Virus record (IMG/VR): IMGVR_UViG_3300032288_006150
Location: 1-53,279 of that record
Origin: a virus
Reading direction: 5' to 3' (one strand)
Length of the DNA: 53,279 bases
Under the pieces are notes generated by a model, which ran no database searches, was not told where the DNA came from, and saw nothing but the letters and a program-made list of their open reading frames with translations. The translations under genes and the position numbers were made by a program. This document shows positions 1 through 7,642 of this stretch, one piece after another. The number at the start of each line of letters is the position of its first letter. The first letter of the stretch is position 1.

Positions 1-440
1 AGTATTGGTTCTTTCTTTCCCCAGTTATGATAAATCCCGTTTGAATCGAACTGTTCTTTTTTTAATTTAAGGAGATCATTTCTACTAGTGTGTGTTTTTA
101 TTTGAATATTAAGATCACCGAGGCGAAGATCACCATCATCAAATTGTCCTTTATCTCTAATTGTAGTCCAATCCGGCTCTTCCAGATCATAGCCTCTTCC
201 TCTTAACATTTTATAAACTGCAAACTCCCCTATTTTTCCTTGCGTAGCATCACACTTCCTTTGTCTAGGGGTTCTTCCTTCTTCATCATCATGAAAATAT
301 TTTTGCGAAAATGCCCACTTTACTGACTTTTCTACGTACTCGTTAACATCAAAAGTAGGTTTAAAATTCTTGCCGCTTCTCACATAAAGAGACCCGTTCT
401 TTTCTAGTAATTTATTAAAATTTTTTGCTTCTTGCCCCAA
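1..440 (-). CDS. PD-(D/E)XK nuclease-like protein, C-terminus cut off by window edge
   Basis: Open frame running off the left edge, about 146 residues visible by hand translation. There is no ATG near its 5' end; TTG at 440 is the first plausible start after an in-frame stop, and an internal ATG occurs only at KMLRGRGYD. The stretch GDLRLGDLNIQIKT resembles the D...(E/Q)xK half of a PD-(D/E)XK nuclease core, and the preceding charged region (DDEEGRTPRQRKCDATQGK) is typical of phage nuclease-like proteins. Function is inferred from this one motif. The start is uncertain, and the protein could instead be a non-catalytic relative because Q replaces the usual E. Confidence 0.5.
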   Translation of the reverse strand, partial: MGQEAKNFNKLLEKNGSLYVRSGKNFKPTFDVNEYVEKSVKWAFSQKYFHDDEEGRTPRQRKCDATQGKIGEFAVYKMLRGRGYDLEEPDWTTIRDKGQFDDGDLRLGDLNIQIKTHTSRNDLLKLKKEQFDSNGIYHNWGKKEPI

Positions 441-507
441 GGAGAGAAATTTAAGTATGTCTTATACTAACAAATGTAAAATAATTTCTCGGGTATTTAA
501 AATGAGA

Positions 508-1152
508 TTAGTAGTTCTCCCCGTCTATTTCACCATCCTCATCAAACACTATTTCATTAGATTGTATGGCATGAATTACCCCACTTTCCTCAAATTGTTC
601 GGAATAGCTATTTGAGATTCTAGTTAACACCCAATCCATGTGTTTTTTGAATTTTTCTTCTGCAGATTCAAAATAGGTATAAAGTTCGTCCACCCCCTCT
701 TTACCGAATTTTTCTATTAAGGATTCTTCATCATCTATCTCAAACTCTATCGAGGTATCGGTTGATCTGCCTGAATCTCTAAATGTGTAATATGTGAACT
801 TTCTAAATTTATTAGGAATTCCAAGCCATCTTAAAAAAAGATTATCATTGGAAACATCTAAGGCATCTGCACAATGAATATAATAATTAGGATCCTCTTT
901 ACTGACAAGGGATATATTTTTGCGGGTATTTTCGATCATATGTCGATTCCCATTATTCTCGTAATAATCTGGACCAAACAATGCAGTCATTTCCTCCTCC
1001 GATGGTTCAAATAATGAATCATCATCTATAACCCAATCCATATCGCCAATCCAGTTTCCTCTGTACATCTCCTCCCTGACGTTGTCGATAGCATTTTCCT
1101 TCGCTGAATTGGAAAGCTGATCAAATTCGTAGTATTCAAAAAGATGTCTCAT
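508..1152 (-). CDS. Tagged acidic protein of unknown function
   Basis: 214 residues if it starts at the ATG at 1152, which overlaps the stop of the upstream gene as TAATG. A longer frame to 1206 exists, but it would intrude 54 bases into that gene. The chosen start exposes MRHLFEYYEF, a slightly divergent version of the aromatic N-terminal tag shared by many proteins here, with L-F-E at residues 4-6. The body is very acidic (DDEESLIEKFGKEG, C-terminal EDGEIDGENY) with no domain I recognise and no signal peptide. Last gene of a run transcribed from about 4.5 kb leftward. Confidence 0.75.
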   Translation of the reverse strand: MRHLFEYYEFDQLSNSAKENAIDNVREEMYRGNWIGDMDWVIDDDSLFEPSEEEMTALFGPDYYENNGNRHMIENTRKNISLVSKEDPNYYIHCADALDVSNDNLFLRWLGIPNKFRKFTYYTFRDSGRSTDTSIEFEIDDEESLIEKFGKEGVDELYTYFESAEEKFKKHMDWVLTRISNSYSEQFEESGVIHAIQSNEIVFDEDGEIDGENY

Positions 1153-1406
1153 TAATAATCTACTGGATAATTTCCCCCGTGATACGTTCTTTGAATCACA
1201 TTCCATTGTTTTAATGAGGTTTTTCCGCCTTTCTTCTCAATGGAGTCCAAAACCTTACACGCATAATCAACTTCTCTAGCAGGTCTCAGCCTGAAAACCT
1301 GTCTATAGTGCTGGATTTGACCAGGATTTAAAATCTTATAATCTTTTGGATTATAATTGGGATCAAACCTGGGTTCAAAGTTCTCGTATATTTGTATATG
1401 TTTCAT
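1152..1406 (-). CDS. Tagged small protein
   Basis: 84 residues starting MKHIQIYENFE, a clear member of the tag family with I-Y-E at residues 6-8. The rest is basic and aromatic (NPGQIQHYRQVFRLRPAREVDY) and gives no recognisable fold. An AT-rich ATATATAGG element lies just before the start. Stop and next start overlap (TAATG), so it is probably translationally coupled to the gene at 508-1152. Confidence 0.75.
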   Translation of the reverse strand: MKHIQIYENFEPRFDPNYNPKDYKILNPGQIQHYRQVFRLRPAREVDYACKVLDSIEKKGGKTSLKQWNVIQRTYHGGNYPVDY

Positions 1407-1410
1407 GATC

Positions 1411-1704
1411 CTATATATTTCTAGACAAAATGGATAAAGCCTTTTTTATTTCAGAACACGTTTCATAGTCTTCTATTTCTATCATTTCTTCTAGGCATTT
1501 GTTAAGAGCTTTCTCCCACTGATTTCTTGAAACGGAGAAAACTTTATTCTCATTCCCGACTTGAACCTCAAAGAGATCTACCTCTTCTAATCCTTTAGCT
1601 ATTCCATAAAATACCCCTCTAATGATCTCGTAAATCATTTCGGGATCTTTAACCTCCATGACAGCATCAACTGGATTTTCCTCTTCCTTAAACCTTCTGA
1701 TCAT
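1411..1704 (-). CDS. Small hypothetical protein with UVR-motif-like C-terminus
   Basis: 97 residues from ATG at 1704; an alternative in-frame ATG at 1713 adds three residues. Both starts lie inside the end of the upstream gene (stop at 1688), indicating coupling. Residues about 70-95 (LEEMIEIEDYETCSEIKKAL) resemble the short UvrB/UvrC (UVR) helical hairpin often found as a protein-interaction motif. This is a weak resemblance; the function is unknown. Confidence 0.65.
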   Translation of the reverse strand: MIRRFKEEENPVDAVMEVKDPEMIYEIIRGVFYGIAKGLEEVDLFEVQVGNENKVFSVSRNQWEKALNKCLEEMIEIEDYETCSEIKKALSILSRNI

Positions 1705-2419
1705 CCTTCCCATAAAAACTTAAAAAATAAGATTCAAACTCATGAGGTACTAAGCCCTTGGAGATTTTAATATTCCTATCTATATCATGCATTGCATCAA
1801 TAAAATTCTCCCAGTCCTCTACCGCTCCATCAATAAGCTTGATTGTTTCTTTACAAGTATCATAGAGATCCCTCACAATCTGTGGTTTGTCAGCTAAACC
1901 GAGATCGTATAAAGATTTGTTACTCTCTAAATAAAAATTGATATCATCCATTTCTTCCTCGCTAAGAGGAAAATCATACTGGTCCTTTATCGAGGAATAA
2001 TCGTCAGTTAAATATTCAATATCGTTTAAAATCTCATCAGGATCTTTTGATGTCTCTATTACTAGCCATCCACCTGATCTACCATCTTGACTTATATTTT
2101 CTATCCAATCATACTCCTGTTCAAGATCTTCGATGAATCCTTCTAGCCTATCTGAAATAAATTGGTTGTATTCATCATAAATAAAATCCTCACTTTTCCC
2201 TGTTTTTAATGCAAGTTTTTGCAAATCAAAACCTTCATATATTTTGATATTAAATCTATATGTTCCTGATCCTACTTCTGTGTTTTCTAATTCGTCCTTT
2301 ATGTCCAAAAGACGCTTGATCCCATTATTAAGATCTTCTTCCCAGGGGAGATCATTGAATTCTTCTGGGCTAGAATTAGACTCGTTTAAAAACTGGGCAT
2401 ATTTTAAAAGCTTAATCAC
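1688..2419 (-). CDS. Tagged hypothetical protein, GTG start
   Basis: 243 residues beginning (fM)IKLLKYAQFLNES. The start codon is GTG and overlaps the previous stop as GTGA. The N-terminus fits the tag family, with L-N-E at residues 11-13, the spacing most like the T4 capsid-targeting sequence. The remainder is acidic and helical, with no transmembrane segment and no recognised domain. It sits directly behind the nucleotidase gene. Confidence 0.75.
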   Translation of the reverse strand: MIKLLKYAQFLNESNSSPEEFNDLPWEEDLNNGIKRLLDIKDELENTEVGSGTYRFNIKIYEGFDLQKLALKTGKSEDFIYDEYNQFISDRLEGFIEDLEQEYDWIENISQDGRSGGWLVIETSKDPDEILNDIEYLTDDYSSIKDQYDFPLSEEEMDDINFYLESNKSLYDLGLADKPQIVRDLYDTCKETIKLIDGAVEDWENFIDAMHDIDRNIKISKGLVPHEFESYFLSFYGKDDQKV

Positions 2420-2895
2420 AATGTATTTATCCCAAAACCGGATATTTCCTGGACTCTCATAATAGCAGATTCCCAGGTAGGAAATTGTTCGCTAAAGATC
2501 TTAATCCAAATTCCCTCAAACATCCTTTGATTTGCATTATCTTGGTCGTCAATAAGGATTCTTCCTTTTAGCAGAGATTTGTCACCGCAAAGAATTAATT
2601 TCTTTTGCATCTCATATCCAAAATGTGATTTAACCCATTCGGCTTTTTCTGTATAGGAATGTGTGTTCTTAAATGAGGGTCTGCTTAAAAACCATACATC
2701 ATATTTAGATGCTAGCTCGTTAACAGATTGGATTGCTGATGGTAAAGGACTTAGGTTCAAAAAAAATCCTGGATCTGACCAGGGATATTTAAATTTGATA
2801 CTTTCTTTGTGAAGATCTTTATTATCTTCTCTAAAACGTTGGACTGCTGAGTTTAAATCGCACACTGTTCCATCTAGATCAACATAAATTTTCAT
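2416..2895 (-). CDS. 5'(3')-deoxyribonucleotidase-like HAD phosphatase
   Basis: 159 residues, the usual length for the NT5C-type cytosolic nucleotidase family. HAD motif I is DLDGT at residues 6-10 (nucleophile and proton-donor aspartates). A late ILIDDQDNA stretch fits motif IV, and the serine in FLSRPSF fits motif II. It would dephosphorylate deoxynucleoside monophosphates and so adjust nucleotide pools during infection, as similar enzymes in other large phages are thought to do. Starts at the ATG at 2895 after a small AT-rich gap. Confidence 0.8.
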   Translation of the reverse strand: MKIYVDLDGTVCDLNSAVQRFREDNKDLHKESIKFKYPWSDPGFFLNLSPLPSAIQSVNELASKYDVWFLSRPSFKNTHSYTEKAEWVKSHFGYEMQKKLILCGDKSLLKGRILIDDQDNANQRMFEGIWIKIFSEQFPTWESAIMRVQEISGFGINTL

Positions 2896-2924
2896 ATGTA
2901 TATTTATCTGATTATTGATGCAAT

Positions 2925-3647
2925 TTAAGACATTTTTTCCTTAATCATTAGATCTTTGGCTCTTATTAAATCTTCCGGTGTATCGATAGCAATTGTTTCC
3001 TTATAAGAAAGTGTGTATTTCATTCTATATCCTTCTTCCATCCATCTAATCTGTTCCAATTGTTCAGCAAGAGAACCAGGAGAAGGCTGTAGCTTTGAAA
3101 TTTCTAATATATCGGATTTATGAAACCCGTATATTCCAACATGCTTAAAAATCTTTTTAGACTTTCCGAAAAAGGGAGATCTAGTAAAACATAATATATC
3201 ATCACCGGAGATCATCATTTTTACTGTTGATCTATTAAGCATATCCTCTTCTTTTAATTCGGTCGCTCCTGTTAATATTGTACCTCCTCTGAAGAAAATT
3301 AAATGATTTATTAGCCTATCTAAAAAGTTAGGATCTATAAAAGGTTCATCGCCTTGAACGTTAATAAAATAATCAAATTGATTTACAAGGGTTTCTGCAA
3401 CGTGACAAACCCTTAATGTTCCATTCGGAAGATCTGGTGTCATCATACATTCACCGAAACTAGAAACATGATCGTAAATCCTTGAATCGTCTGTTGCAAC
3501 TATTATTCTTCCAGCTTCCGTTTCTTGACATCTCTCATAAACTCTTTGAATCATAGTTTTACCACCTATATCAGCCATAGGTTTTCCAACAAATCTGGAG
3601 CTATTCCATCTAGAAGGTATAATGATACAAACTTTTCTTCCTTTCAT
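2925..3647 (-). CDS. kdsB: 3-deoxy-manno-octulosonate cytidylyltransferase (CMP-Kdo synthetase)
   Basis: 240 residues, the normal KdsB length, using the ATG at 3647; the frame extends upstream to 3713, but that part overlaps the previous gene. The N-terminal nucleotide-binding signature IIPSRWNSSRFVGKP is at residues 9-23, NVQGDEPFI near residue 97 fits the metal-binding region, and a C-terminal AIDTPEDL segment is typical. KdsB activates Kdo with CTP for lipopolysaccharide core synthesis. In a phage this suggests interference with or alteration of host LPS, or a supply of activated sugar for another transferase. The neighbours are unrelated small genes, so it behaves like a cargo (moron) gene. 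Confidence 0.9.
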   Translation of the reverse strand: MKGRKVCIIIPSRWNSSRFVGKPMADIGGKTMIQRVYERCQETEAGRIIVATDDSRIYDHVSSFGECMMTPDLPNGTLRVCHVAETLVNQFDYFINVQGDEPFIDPNFLDRLINHLIFFRGGTILTGATELKEEDMLNRSTVKMMISGDDILCFTRSPFFGKSKKIFKHVGIYGFHKSDILEISKLQPSPGSLAEQLEQIRWMEEGYRMKYTLSYKETIAIDTPEDLIRAKDLMIKEKMS

Positions 3648-3649
3648 AA

Positions 3650-4033
3650 TCAATAATGTAAATCGATAAATAAAATTTCCTTTCCATCGTCCTCGTAAAG
3701 AACAGGACACCAAGCAGGATGATATTGAGCACTAGCTTCGATTATTTGTTCTTCAGTAAACTTTATTCTCATTTCCTCTTTGAAATTTGGATATTTTTCC
3801 TTGTCGTCAAATTCACCTCTATCCAGTGCAGCATTGTATGACCTCATCCAATTAGATCCTTCTGCTTCTTTTAAATAAACTTTCCAAGAATGATCCTCAT
3901 AATAAAAATCTTCAACTCTTTGAACAACAACTATAGCATCATCAGGGATTTCATGTGTTTCTATGAATTTCTTAAGATTTCCTACTGTCATATATCCATG
4001 ATTTAGATAAGAAAGCAGTTCTTCTTTATTCAT
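3650..4033 (-). CDS. Conserved phage hypothetical protein
   Basis: 127 residues from the ATG at 4033, which sits inside the last codons of the upstream gene; an in-frame ATG at 4054 would add seven residues. The C-terminal signature (YHPAWCPVLYEDD then LFIDLHY) is one I associate with a small family in phages and bacteria of unknown function. No catalytic motif is evident. Confidence 0.7.
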   Translation of the reverse strand: MNKEELLSYLNHGYMTVGNLKKFIETHEIPDDAIVVVQRVEDFYYEDHSWKVYLKEAEGSNWMRSYNAALDRGEFDDKEKYPNFKEEMRIKFTEEQIIEASAQYHPAWCPVLYEDDGKEILFIDLHY

Positions 4034-4259
4034 TGGTGTTATCTTCTTTTCCATTTTTTAAGATATATTTTTTACCGCTCTTGACATATCCGGACGAAAG
4101 TAAAAGAATAACAATTCCCGCTTCAAAAGAAATTCTGTGACTTCTAAGATCTATTTCAGAATCAGAAGCTTCTCTTAAATTGCAATATCCAAATCTTTCC
4201 TTAACAAACTTGAGCGACATAGCTTTTAAATCACTCTCAGTTATCACTTCTTTTACCAT
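4026..4259 (-). CDS. Small hypothetical protein
   Basis: 77 residues, with a weakly hydrophobic patch (GIVILLLSSGY) in the middle and a charged C-terminus. It overlaps both neighbours (4237-4259 and 4026-4033), so it belongs to the same transcript. No family recognised. Confidence 0.65.
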   Translation of the reverse strand: MVKEVITESDLKAMSLKFVKERFGYCNLREASDSEIDLRSHRISFEAGIVILLLSSGYVKSGKKYILKNGKEDNTNE

Positions 4260-4500
4260 CCATATATTTCATATTCTCAATCTCCTTTTTAAGAGCTTCT
4301 ATAGATGATTTTAAATTAACAATAGAACTAGAAACGGGATTTGTCGGGCGCATCTCGTATTTTTCCTCTATTTTCTCGAGTACTCTTTCTAGATCTAAAA
4401 GTTCCTTCTTATAATCAACCTTCTTCTTAGTCTTAGTCTCATCCTTGATGATTTCAGATTTCTTTGCGGGGCTATTTCCAGACCAAGTTAAATTATTCAT
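4237..4500 (-). CDS. Small coiled-coil-forming protein
   Basis: 87 residues, lysine- and glutamate-rich with heptad-like spacing (LLDLERVLEKIEEKYEMR, SSIEALKKEIENMK). It is the first gene of the leftward run. A TATATAAATA sequence stands upstream at 4511-4520 and resembles a T4-type late promoter (TATAAATA). Function unknown; it may be a scaffolding or adaptor peptide. Confidence 0.65.
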   Translation of the reverse strand: MNNLTWSGNSPAKKSEIIKDETKTKKKVDYKKELLDLERVLEKIEEKYEMRPTNPVSSSIVNLKSSIEALKKEIENMKYMDGKRSDN

Positions 4501-4510
4501 CTTTACTTTT

Positions 4511-4520
4511 TATTTATATA
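4511..4520 (-). promoter_or_regulatory. T4-late-promoter-like TATATAAATA box
   Basis: Contains TATAAATA exactly, 10 bases upstream of the start of the 87-residue protein at 4237-4500. Known T4 late promoters consist of this box alone. Assignment is by sequence likeness only. Confidence 0.45.
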
Positions 4521-4544
4521 GACATAAAATTCAATTTTATTTCG

Positions 4545-4552
4545 GATAAATA
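4545..4552 (+). promoter_or_regulatory. Late-promoter-like GATAAATA box
   Basis: ATAAATA on the plus strand, 5 bases before the ATG of the divergent tagged gene at 4558. It faces the minus-strand box at 4511-4520, making a divergent late-type control region. Confidence 0.4.
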
Positions 4553-4557
4553 GGGAT

Positions 4558-5007
4558 ATGAGAATTAAAAAATTCCAGGATTTTATTCAATTGAATGAGT
4601 CGTATGACGATGACGAAGGTTTAGAAATTGGCCCTTCTAAAAAAGCCAAATATAAAATATTTGAAATCGTTAAAAACTGGGACAAGGACGGGGCAGCAGT
4701 TGTAAGAAACACCAGCACCAAAAAGCTTTATTTTTTCTATTATGCTGATATTGAGGAAAGCGAATTTTATGATTATGCTTGGCTTCCTGCTTACATGGAA
4801 CATGACGAGGATGGGGTATCAAGGGTTCCAATAACAGATGATTTCAGATTTGAAGATGATACAGTAGAAGAGTATCTAAACGATAATACAGCTAACCTGG
4901 AATATGGGGAAGGACTTGAAGACTATGAAATAGGGGAATGCGAACTTATTCTAATGGACGAAGCACTAAGGGAAGAGATCGAAAAAGTGTTCGGAAAATT
5001 TGACTAA
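4558..5007 (+). CDS. Tagged acidic protein (plus strand)
   Basis: 149 residues starting MRIKKFQDFIQLNESYDDD. The tag fits, with L-N-E at residues 12-14 and aromatic residues at 6 and 9. The body is strongly acidic, with no recognised domain and no membrane segment. It is one of the few plus-strand genes and the only plus-strand tagged one, so the tag is not a by-product of a shared minus-strand repeat. Convergent with the next gene, with one base between stops. Confidence 0.75.
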   Translation: MRIKKFQDFIQLNESYDDDEGLEIGPSKKAKYKIFEIVKNWDKDGAAVVRNTSTKKLYFFYYADIEESEFYDYAWLPAYMEHDEDGVSRVPITDDFRFEDDTVEEYLNDNTANLEYGEGLEDYEIGECELILMDEALREEIEKVFGKFD

Positions 5008-5008
5008 T

Positions 5009-5410
5009 CTATTTTAATTTTAGTCTCTCCATTTCTTTTTTGCCTTCCTCGGTAACAAAATATAGGGTTTCACCACTCTCGTCTTCTATACAATCTAATA
5101 ATTTTCTGTCGCTTAATCTCTTAATATCTGATTCTATAATAGATCTATTAAGGATATCGCTAAATTCTTCTTCCGGAAAATCCTCCATGTCTTCTCCATT
5201 AACCCAACGGGTAAGGAAAAAATCTGCAAATCTTTTAAATGTAACGTCGTAATCTGCTCCTTCTTTTTCAAAGAATTCAGCTTCTTCTAGCCCTTCTAAA
5301 AGTCTTTCGGTAACATCAGAGACCGAAGATGGGTAGGTTTCATAGTGTGTGGATCTTTTCAATTTGATTCTTACGTAATTATTATACGCAAGAATCAGAT
5401 TTAGTTTCAC
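5009..5410 (-). CDS. Winged-helix-like small protein
   Basis: 133 residues from a GTG at 5410 that overlaps the upstream stop as TAGTG; an upstream in-frame GTG at 5452 would overlap that gene by 43 bases. The C-terminal half (IIESDIKRLSDRKLLDCIED, then a beta-wing-like ETLYFVTEEGKKEMERL) looks like a winged helix of the MarR/PadR type. DNA binding is therefore possible but inferred. Start uncertain. Confidence 0.55.
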   Translation of the reverse strand: MKLNLILAYNNYVRIKLKRSTHYETYPSSVSDVTERLLEGLEEAEFFEKEGADYDVTFKRFADFFLTRWVNGEDMEDFPEEEFSDILNRSIIESDIKRLSDRKLLDCIEDESGETLYFVTEEGKKEMERLKLK

Positions 5411-5649
5411 TAGGATTTGATCTGCTCCGTTCCTATTTTCTGATCTACCCACTTCATAAACTTGTCTCTTTCTTCTTCGATTTCAAAGTCGATAGAAACT
5501 AAATGTTTGCCATTGGAAATAAAATCTAAAGAGTAAATGTCTTTATATTCTTCGGAGGGATTTTCTGACATTCTTCGGTACTCCTTCTCTATAATAAAGG
5601 CTACTTCCTCAAGATTAATTCTCTTTTTACCGTGCTTTATAAAATTCAT
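5410..5649 (-). CDS. Small hypothetical protein
   Basis: 79 residues from the ATG at 5649 (MNFIKHGKKRIN). The open frame extends to 5757, but that extension lies inside the DNA-binding protein upstream. Sequence like NGKHLVSIDFEIEEERDKFMKWVDQ suggests a short alpha/beta protein. No family recognised; coupled to the following gene through TAGTG. Confidence 0.65.
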   Translation of the reverse strand: MNFIKHGKKRINLEEVAFIIEKEYRRMSENPSEEYKDIYSLDFISNGKHLVSIDFEIEEERDKFMKWVDQKIGTEQIKS

Positions 5650-5653
5650 ATCT

Positions 5654-6043
5654 TTATTTTTTAGATAATAAATATTCTTCTCTCTTTTTAAAATAATTGG
5701 ATTTAGCTGTTTCTGGGTCATCCCCTCTTTTAATATAAATAGTTGTTTTCCTATCAATGTGCACAGCTATCATCTCTACTGTAGGTTTAGATTCAAAAAC
5801 TTTAGGCTTTCTTCTATAAACTTTAGCAGGAACGGAAGATTTTCCAACTAATGGTTTTAAAATCAAATTATTTCTCCCGTCTTTCTTGTTTGCTGGCTCT
5901 TTTGATAGATTCATCCTTTTAAGCTTGGACCTGATCCCCTCTATGCTTCTTTCTAAAGCCTCAGAAAGTTCCTTAAAGGATAATGATTGATAATTTGCAA
6001 GTAAAAAATCTTCCTTTTCCTTTGTCCATCTTTTTCCGTCCAT
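5654..6043 (-). CDS. SANT/Myb-like helix-turn-helix protein
   Basis: 129 residues. Residues 5-46 (WTKEKEDFLLANYQSLSF, then ELSEALERSIEGIRSKLKRM) form a Myb/SANT-type three-helix DNA-binding module, like those in many phage regulatory proteins. The middle is a basic linker and the C-terminus (VEMIAVHIDRKTTIYIKRG) is predicted beta. It probably binds DNA; the target is unknown. An in-frame ATG at 6043 follows a short gap. Confidence 0.7.
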   Translation of the reverse strand: MDGKRWTKEKEDFLLANYQSLSFKELSEALERSIEGIRSKLKRMNLSKEPANKKDGRNNLILKPLVGKSSVPAKVYRRKPKVFESKPTVEMIAVHIDRKTTIYIKRGDDPETAKSNYFKKREEYLLSKK

Positions 6044-6114
6044 TTGGTTTCTTTTTTAACGGGGTCCCAGCCCCTAAATCCGATGTTTACCCCGTAAATG
6101 TAAGGGATTTTTGC

Positions 6115-6486
6115 CTAATTTGAAAAAAGATCCTTCCTGCACTTTTTCTTGAGGATGTCTGCTACTAGATTCGACGAGTGCTCCATCGGGTGCTTGTCAT
6201 AGCCTGTTATCTCCATTATTTGATCATAAAATCTGAGACCCTGTAAAAAGTGAGTGTATTCATGTATTACGGTGTCTATAAACTCATTAAAGCTCCGATG
6301 TCTGTCTGGATTAATATAAATTTTACTAGCCTCGCCATCCTCCTCGTAAAGGCCTTTACAGTTAACCTTTCTAGAGATTGAGATAGTTAATTTAGAATTG
6401 TTACGGCATTTAGATTTCCCCAAATTATTGGAGCACCAACTTACTATGGCCCTAGCATTTCTTAAATTAATATCCGAGGTATTCAT
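6115..6486 (-). CDS. Zincin metalloprotease-like protein (HEYTH)
   Basis: 123 residues. H75-E76-Y-T-H79 is a complete HExxH zinc site, and E102 in HPMEHSSN is a good third ligand, as in SprT/WLM-like phage zincins. No signal peptide, so a cytoplasmic or virion enzyme. It could act on host or virion proteins; the substrate is unknown. Two further HExxH proteins occur in the window. Confidence 0.75.
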   Translation of the reverse strand: MNTSDINLRNARAIVSWCSNNLGKSKCRNNSKLTISISRKVNCKGLYEEDGEASKIYINPDRHRSFNEFIDTVIHEYTHFLQGLRFYDQIMEITGYDKHPMEHSSNLVADILKKKCRKDLFSN

Positions 6487-6489
6487 ATA

Positions 6490-6879
6490 TTATTCACCGG
6501 AATCACCCGATCCTTTTTTAGCTTTTTTTATCGCTTTATAAATCATTTCTATCTCCTCGATGGTAATGTCAGTTTTTTTACGGTTGATTTCAACAGTGCA
6601 AGCTACCACATTTCCATCAATGTATCCTATTTTATTATCTATTCTGTCTATGCTTAATGCATAATCTCCCTTCCCATCAAAAACCCTTCCTGTATAGAAA
6701 CACTTCTTTTGTTCCATTAGGTTTTTAAGTACAAGAAAAGATAGATCAAATTTGATGTTCCTGGAATCTGCGCTCTGCTTAAGATTTAGCATTTTTTTGG
6801 CGACATCAAGATCTGTGATCTTTCCTCTTTCTTCAACCTCTGGAGAAACTGTTGTTTCTTTAATTTCATTCTCTTCCAT
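6490..6879 (-). CDS. HNH-type nuclease-like protein
   Basis: 129 residues. The order CFYTGRVF - SIDRIDN - GYIDGNVVACTVEINRKK matches the compact HNH/His-Me-finger family in which an aspartate-rich SIDRIDN replaces the first histidine, as in phage recombination or homing nucleases. The N-terminal 40 residues are charged and may hold a DNA-binding helix. A free-standing homing endonuclease or repair nuclease is likely; no intron is seen next to it. Confidence 0.75.
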   Translation of the reverse strand: MEENEIKETTVSPEVEERGKITDLDVAKKMLNLKQSADSRNIKFDLSFLVLKNLMEQKKCFYTGRVFDGKGDYALSIDRIDNKIGYIDGNVVACTVEINRKKTDITIEEIEMIYKAIKKAKKGSGDSGE

Positions 6880-6887
6880 TCTATATT

Positions 6888-7634
6888 TTATATAAGCCCA
6901 AAATCTTTTAGCTCTCTGAGATTTCCTATTTCTATTTTTTCAAAGATATTTTCAGGAATGTATTTTACTGTTCCTGGAAAATAATCTATGAAATCCTTTA
7001 AAATAGGGATTTCGGGATGTTCTAGAGGCCCTTCTTTTATTGCGGTTTCCCAAGTGTCCGTGGTAAGATGGTTTTGATATCCATAGGATAAAACCTCGAC
7101 GGATGGGGTTCCGCACAGAAAATCCGAATAAACCGGATCTTTCGGCGACAACGGCTGGGGGTCGAAGGAAACCCAGCATTTGTCTGGTCTTTTGGATGCT
7201 AAGAATCTTTTAAACGGGACGTAGTAATAGTTGAAGCAGTCTTTTAAATACTCATAAAAGCCTATCCATATTATCTCATCCCGGTCATATCCGGACTCGA
7301 GCATTTTTCTGTGATATATTCCAGCTGGGGAAAAACTGTTTAAAAACCAGTCAAATCTTGAAATAAGAGAGAGATAAAAATACCGATTAAAAAGACTTAT
7401 GCAGATTGCTGCTTCTTCGTAGCTCGAAACGTAAATCCCAACAAAAGGCTTTCTGTGATATCTCTGCTTAGATGTTTGTTTGATGATAGAGGGATATAAA
7501 TCTCTCCACAAATAGCCATACTTTTCTCTCTGAGGATCATTAAATAATTCTCTAATGTCTAATGGATTTTTTTCCGAATAGATCTCATAAAAAGGAAATA
7601 TAACATTTATTCCCGGGGTTTTTCCTAATATCAT
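6888..7634 (-). CDS. Hypothetical protein, paralogue of downstream-numbered neighbour (copy 1)
   Basis: 248 residues from the ATG at 7634; a further in-frame start at 7667 would overlap the upstream gene. It matches the next protein (7643-8329) in order: an FYE motif near the N-terminus, a D-R-E-K-x-G-Y-x-W-like segment, a GPLE-P segment, a P-x-x-V-K-Y-I segment and the identical ending FGLI. No known domain; rich in aromatic residues. A tandem duplication with strong divergence. Confidence 0.7.
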   Translation of the reverse strand: MILGKTPGINVIFPFYEIYSEKNPLDIRELFNDPQREKYGYLWRDLYPSIIKQTSKQRYHRKPFVGIYVSSYEEAAICISLFNRYFYLSLISRFDWFLNSFSPAGIYHRKMLESGYDRDEIIWIGFYEYLKDCFNYYYVPFKRFLASKRPDKCWVSFDPQPLSPKDPVYSDFLCGTPSVEVLSYGYQNHLTTDTWETAIKEGPLEHPEIPILKDFIDYFPGTVKYIPENIFEKIEIGNLRELKDFGLI

Positions 7635-7642
7635 CCATAGTC

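Noticed and set aside
5410-5757. 115-residue version starting at 5757
   Set aside because: The extra 36 residues lie within the C-terminal coding region of the 5654 gene, and a well-placed ATG exists at 5649.
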